41,157 nucleotides of DNA, from the NCBI GenBank assembly GCA_017558555.1, contig JAFYUJ010000052.1, positions 1-41,157 on the forward strand, in the 5' to 3' direction. Within the stretch, counting starts at the first letter, position 1. The number at the start of each line of letters is the position of its first letter. The notes under the pieces were generated by a model. The model saw only the letters and a program-made list of their open reading frames with translations. It was not told the DNA's origin and did no database searches. Source of the stretch: Akkermansia sp. GTDB taxonomy: Bacteria; Verrucomicrobiota; Verrucomicrobiia; Verrucomicrobiales; Akkermansiaceae. This document shows positions 40,988 through 41,157 of this stretch, piece after piece. A program made the translations under genes and the position numbers.

Positions 40988-41137
40988 TGAGGTTCCCCGC
41001 GGCTACGCTGCGGCAAACTTTGAGCCCCGCTTGCGGGGCGGCAGAACGTAGCCCCGGGTGCAGCCACGCAGTGGCGGAACCCGGGGTTGGGTACAAAAAT
41101 GATGAGGAGTCCGGGCAGCATCGCGACTGCGATGCTG
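40988..41137. repeat. Composite palindrome block at the end of the window
   Basis: Several dyads lie in a row. GCCCCGC/GCGGGGC with loop TT is near 41024-41039. A nested dyad pairs CCCCGGGT (41052-41059) with ACCCGGGG (41079-41086) and encloses GCCAC-GCA-GTGGC (41063-41075). CAGCATCGC-GACT-GCGATGCTG is at 41116-41137. No gene is supported from 40849 to the end of the window. The segment CTTTGAGCCCCG is an inverted copy of sequence near 6115, and GTTCCCCGCGGCT near 40994 matches the pdxH terminator region. Confidence 0.55.
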
Positions 41138-41157
41138 TAGAGGACGGCAGATTGAAC

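Noticed and set aside
40788..41096. 102-codon minus-strand frame at the end of the window
   Set aside because: It is composed mostly of palindromic repeat sequence and the ilvN terminator region.

Overview
The window looks like chromosomal core sequence from a Verrucomicrobiota bacterium, probably near Akkermansia. This is inferred from gene content, not from a search. The pointers are a giant beta-strand-repeat surface protein ending in a PEP-CTERM signal, a Ser/Thr kinase fused to PEGA and formylglycine-generating-enzyme-like domains, a full MoxR/Bat operon, the long form of IspG and several small secreted repeat proteins. No insertion sequence, prophage, CRISPR array, rRNA or complete tRNA was recognised. 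The window is almost all coding, on both strands.

Layout. 0.2-4 kb: pdxH, a 33-aa secreted peptide (minus), rpsA and a WecG/TagA glycosyltransferase. 4-5.8 kb (minus): obgE with a metallophosphoesterase. 5.8-6.3 kb: a gene-free tract packed with small hairpins. 6.3-9.9 kb (minus): an operon of a Pro/Ala-rich lipoprotein, tyrA and two DUF3592-type membrane proteins. 10.2-15.7 kb: the 1822-aa PEP-CTERM surface protein. 15.9-16.9 kb: gapA. 17-19.5 kb (minus): an OmpR-type regulator, then an ankyrin-repeat protein and a transglutaminase-like protein, both secreted. 19.7-21.5 kb: parB and an M28 peptidase lipoprotein. 21.5-23.4 kb (minus): ECF sigma factor, putative anti-sigma factor and a PDZ protein. 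23.8-26.3 kb (minus): lpdA, a GYF_2 membrane protein and a TRIC-type channel. 26.4-29.1 kb (minus): the kinase fusion. 29.3-31.1 kb: ispG. 31.1-40.1 kb (minus): moxR, DUF58, a DUF4381-like gene, batA, batB/C, batD/E and a DUF4105 gene, close-packed as one operon. 40.3-40.8 kb: ilvN. The last 300 bases carry repeats.

How the genes work together. The Bat operon is one envelope-stress module: an AAA ATPase, two VWA membrane proteins, TPR segments and a large periplasmic protein. The sigma/anti-sigma/PDZ set looks like a second signalling unit. The rest is housekeeping: cofactors, isoprenoids, tyrosine, branched-chain amino acids, glycolysis, ribosome function and chromosome segregation.

The most interesting signal is regulatory. 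Nearly every transcription unit has a sigma70-like promoter with a 16-17 nt spacer. For about seven genes (pdxH, wecG, obgE, lpdA, the kinase, ispG, ilvN) the -10 box lies only 6-10 nt before the start codon, predicting leaderless mRNAs. Second are intergenic palindromes and a dispersed repeat shared by distant gaps, including small hairpins with C-GCA-G apices.
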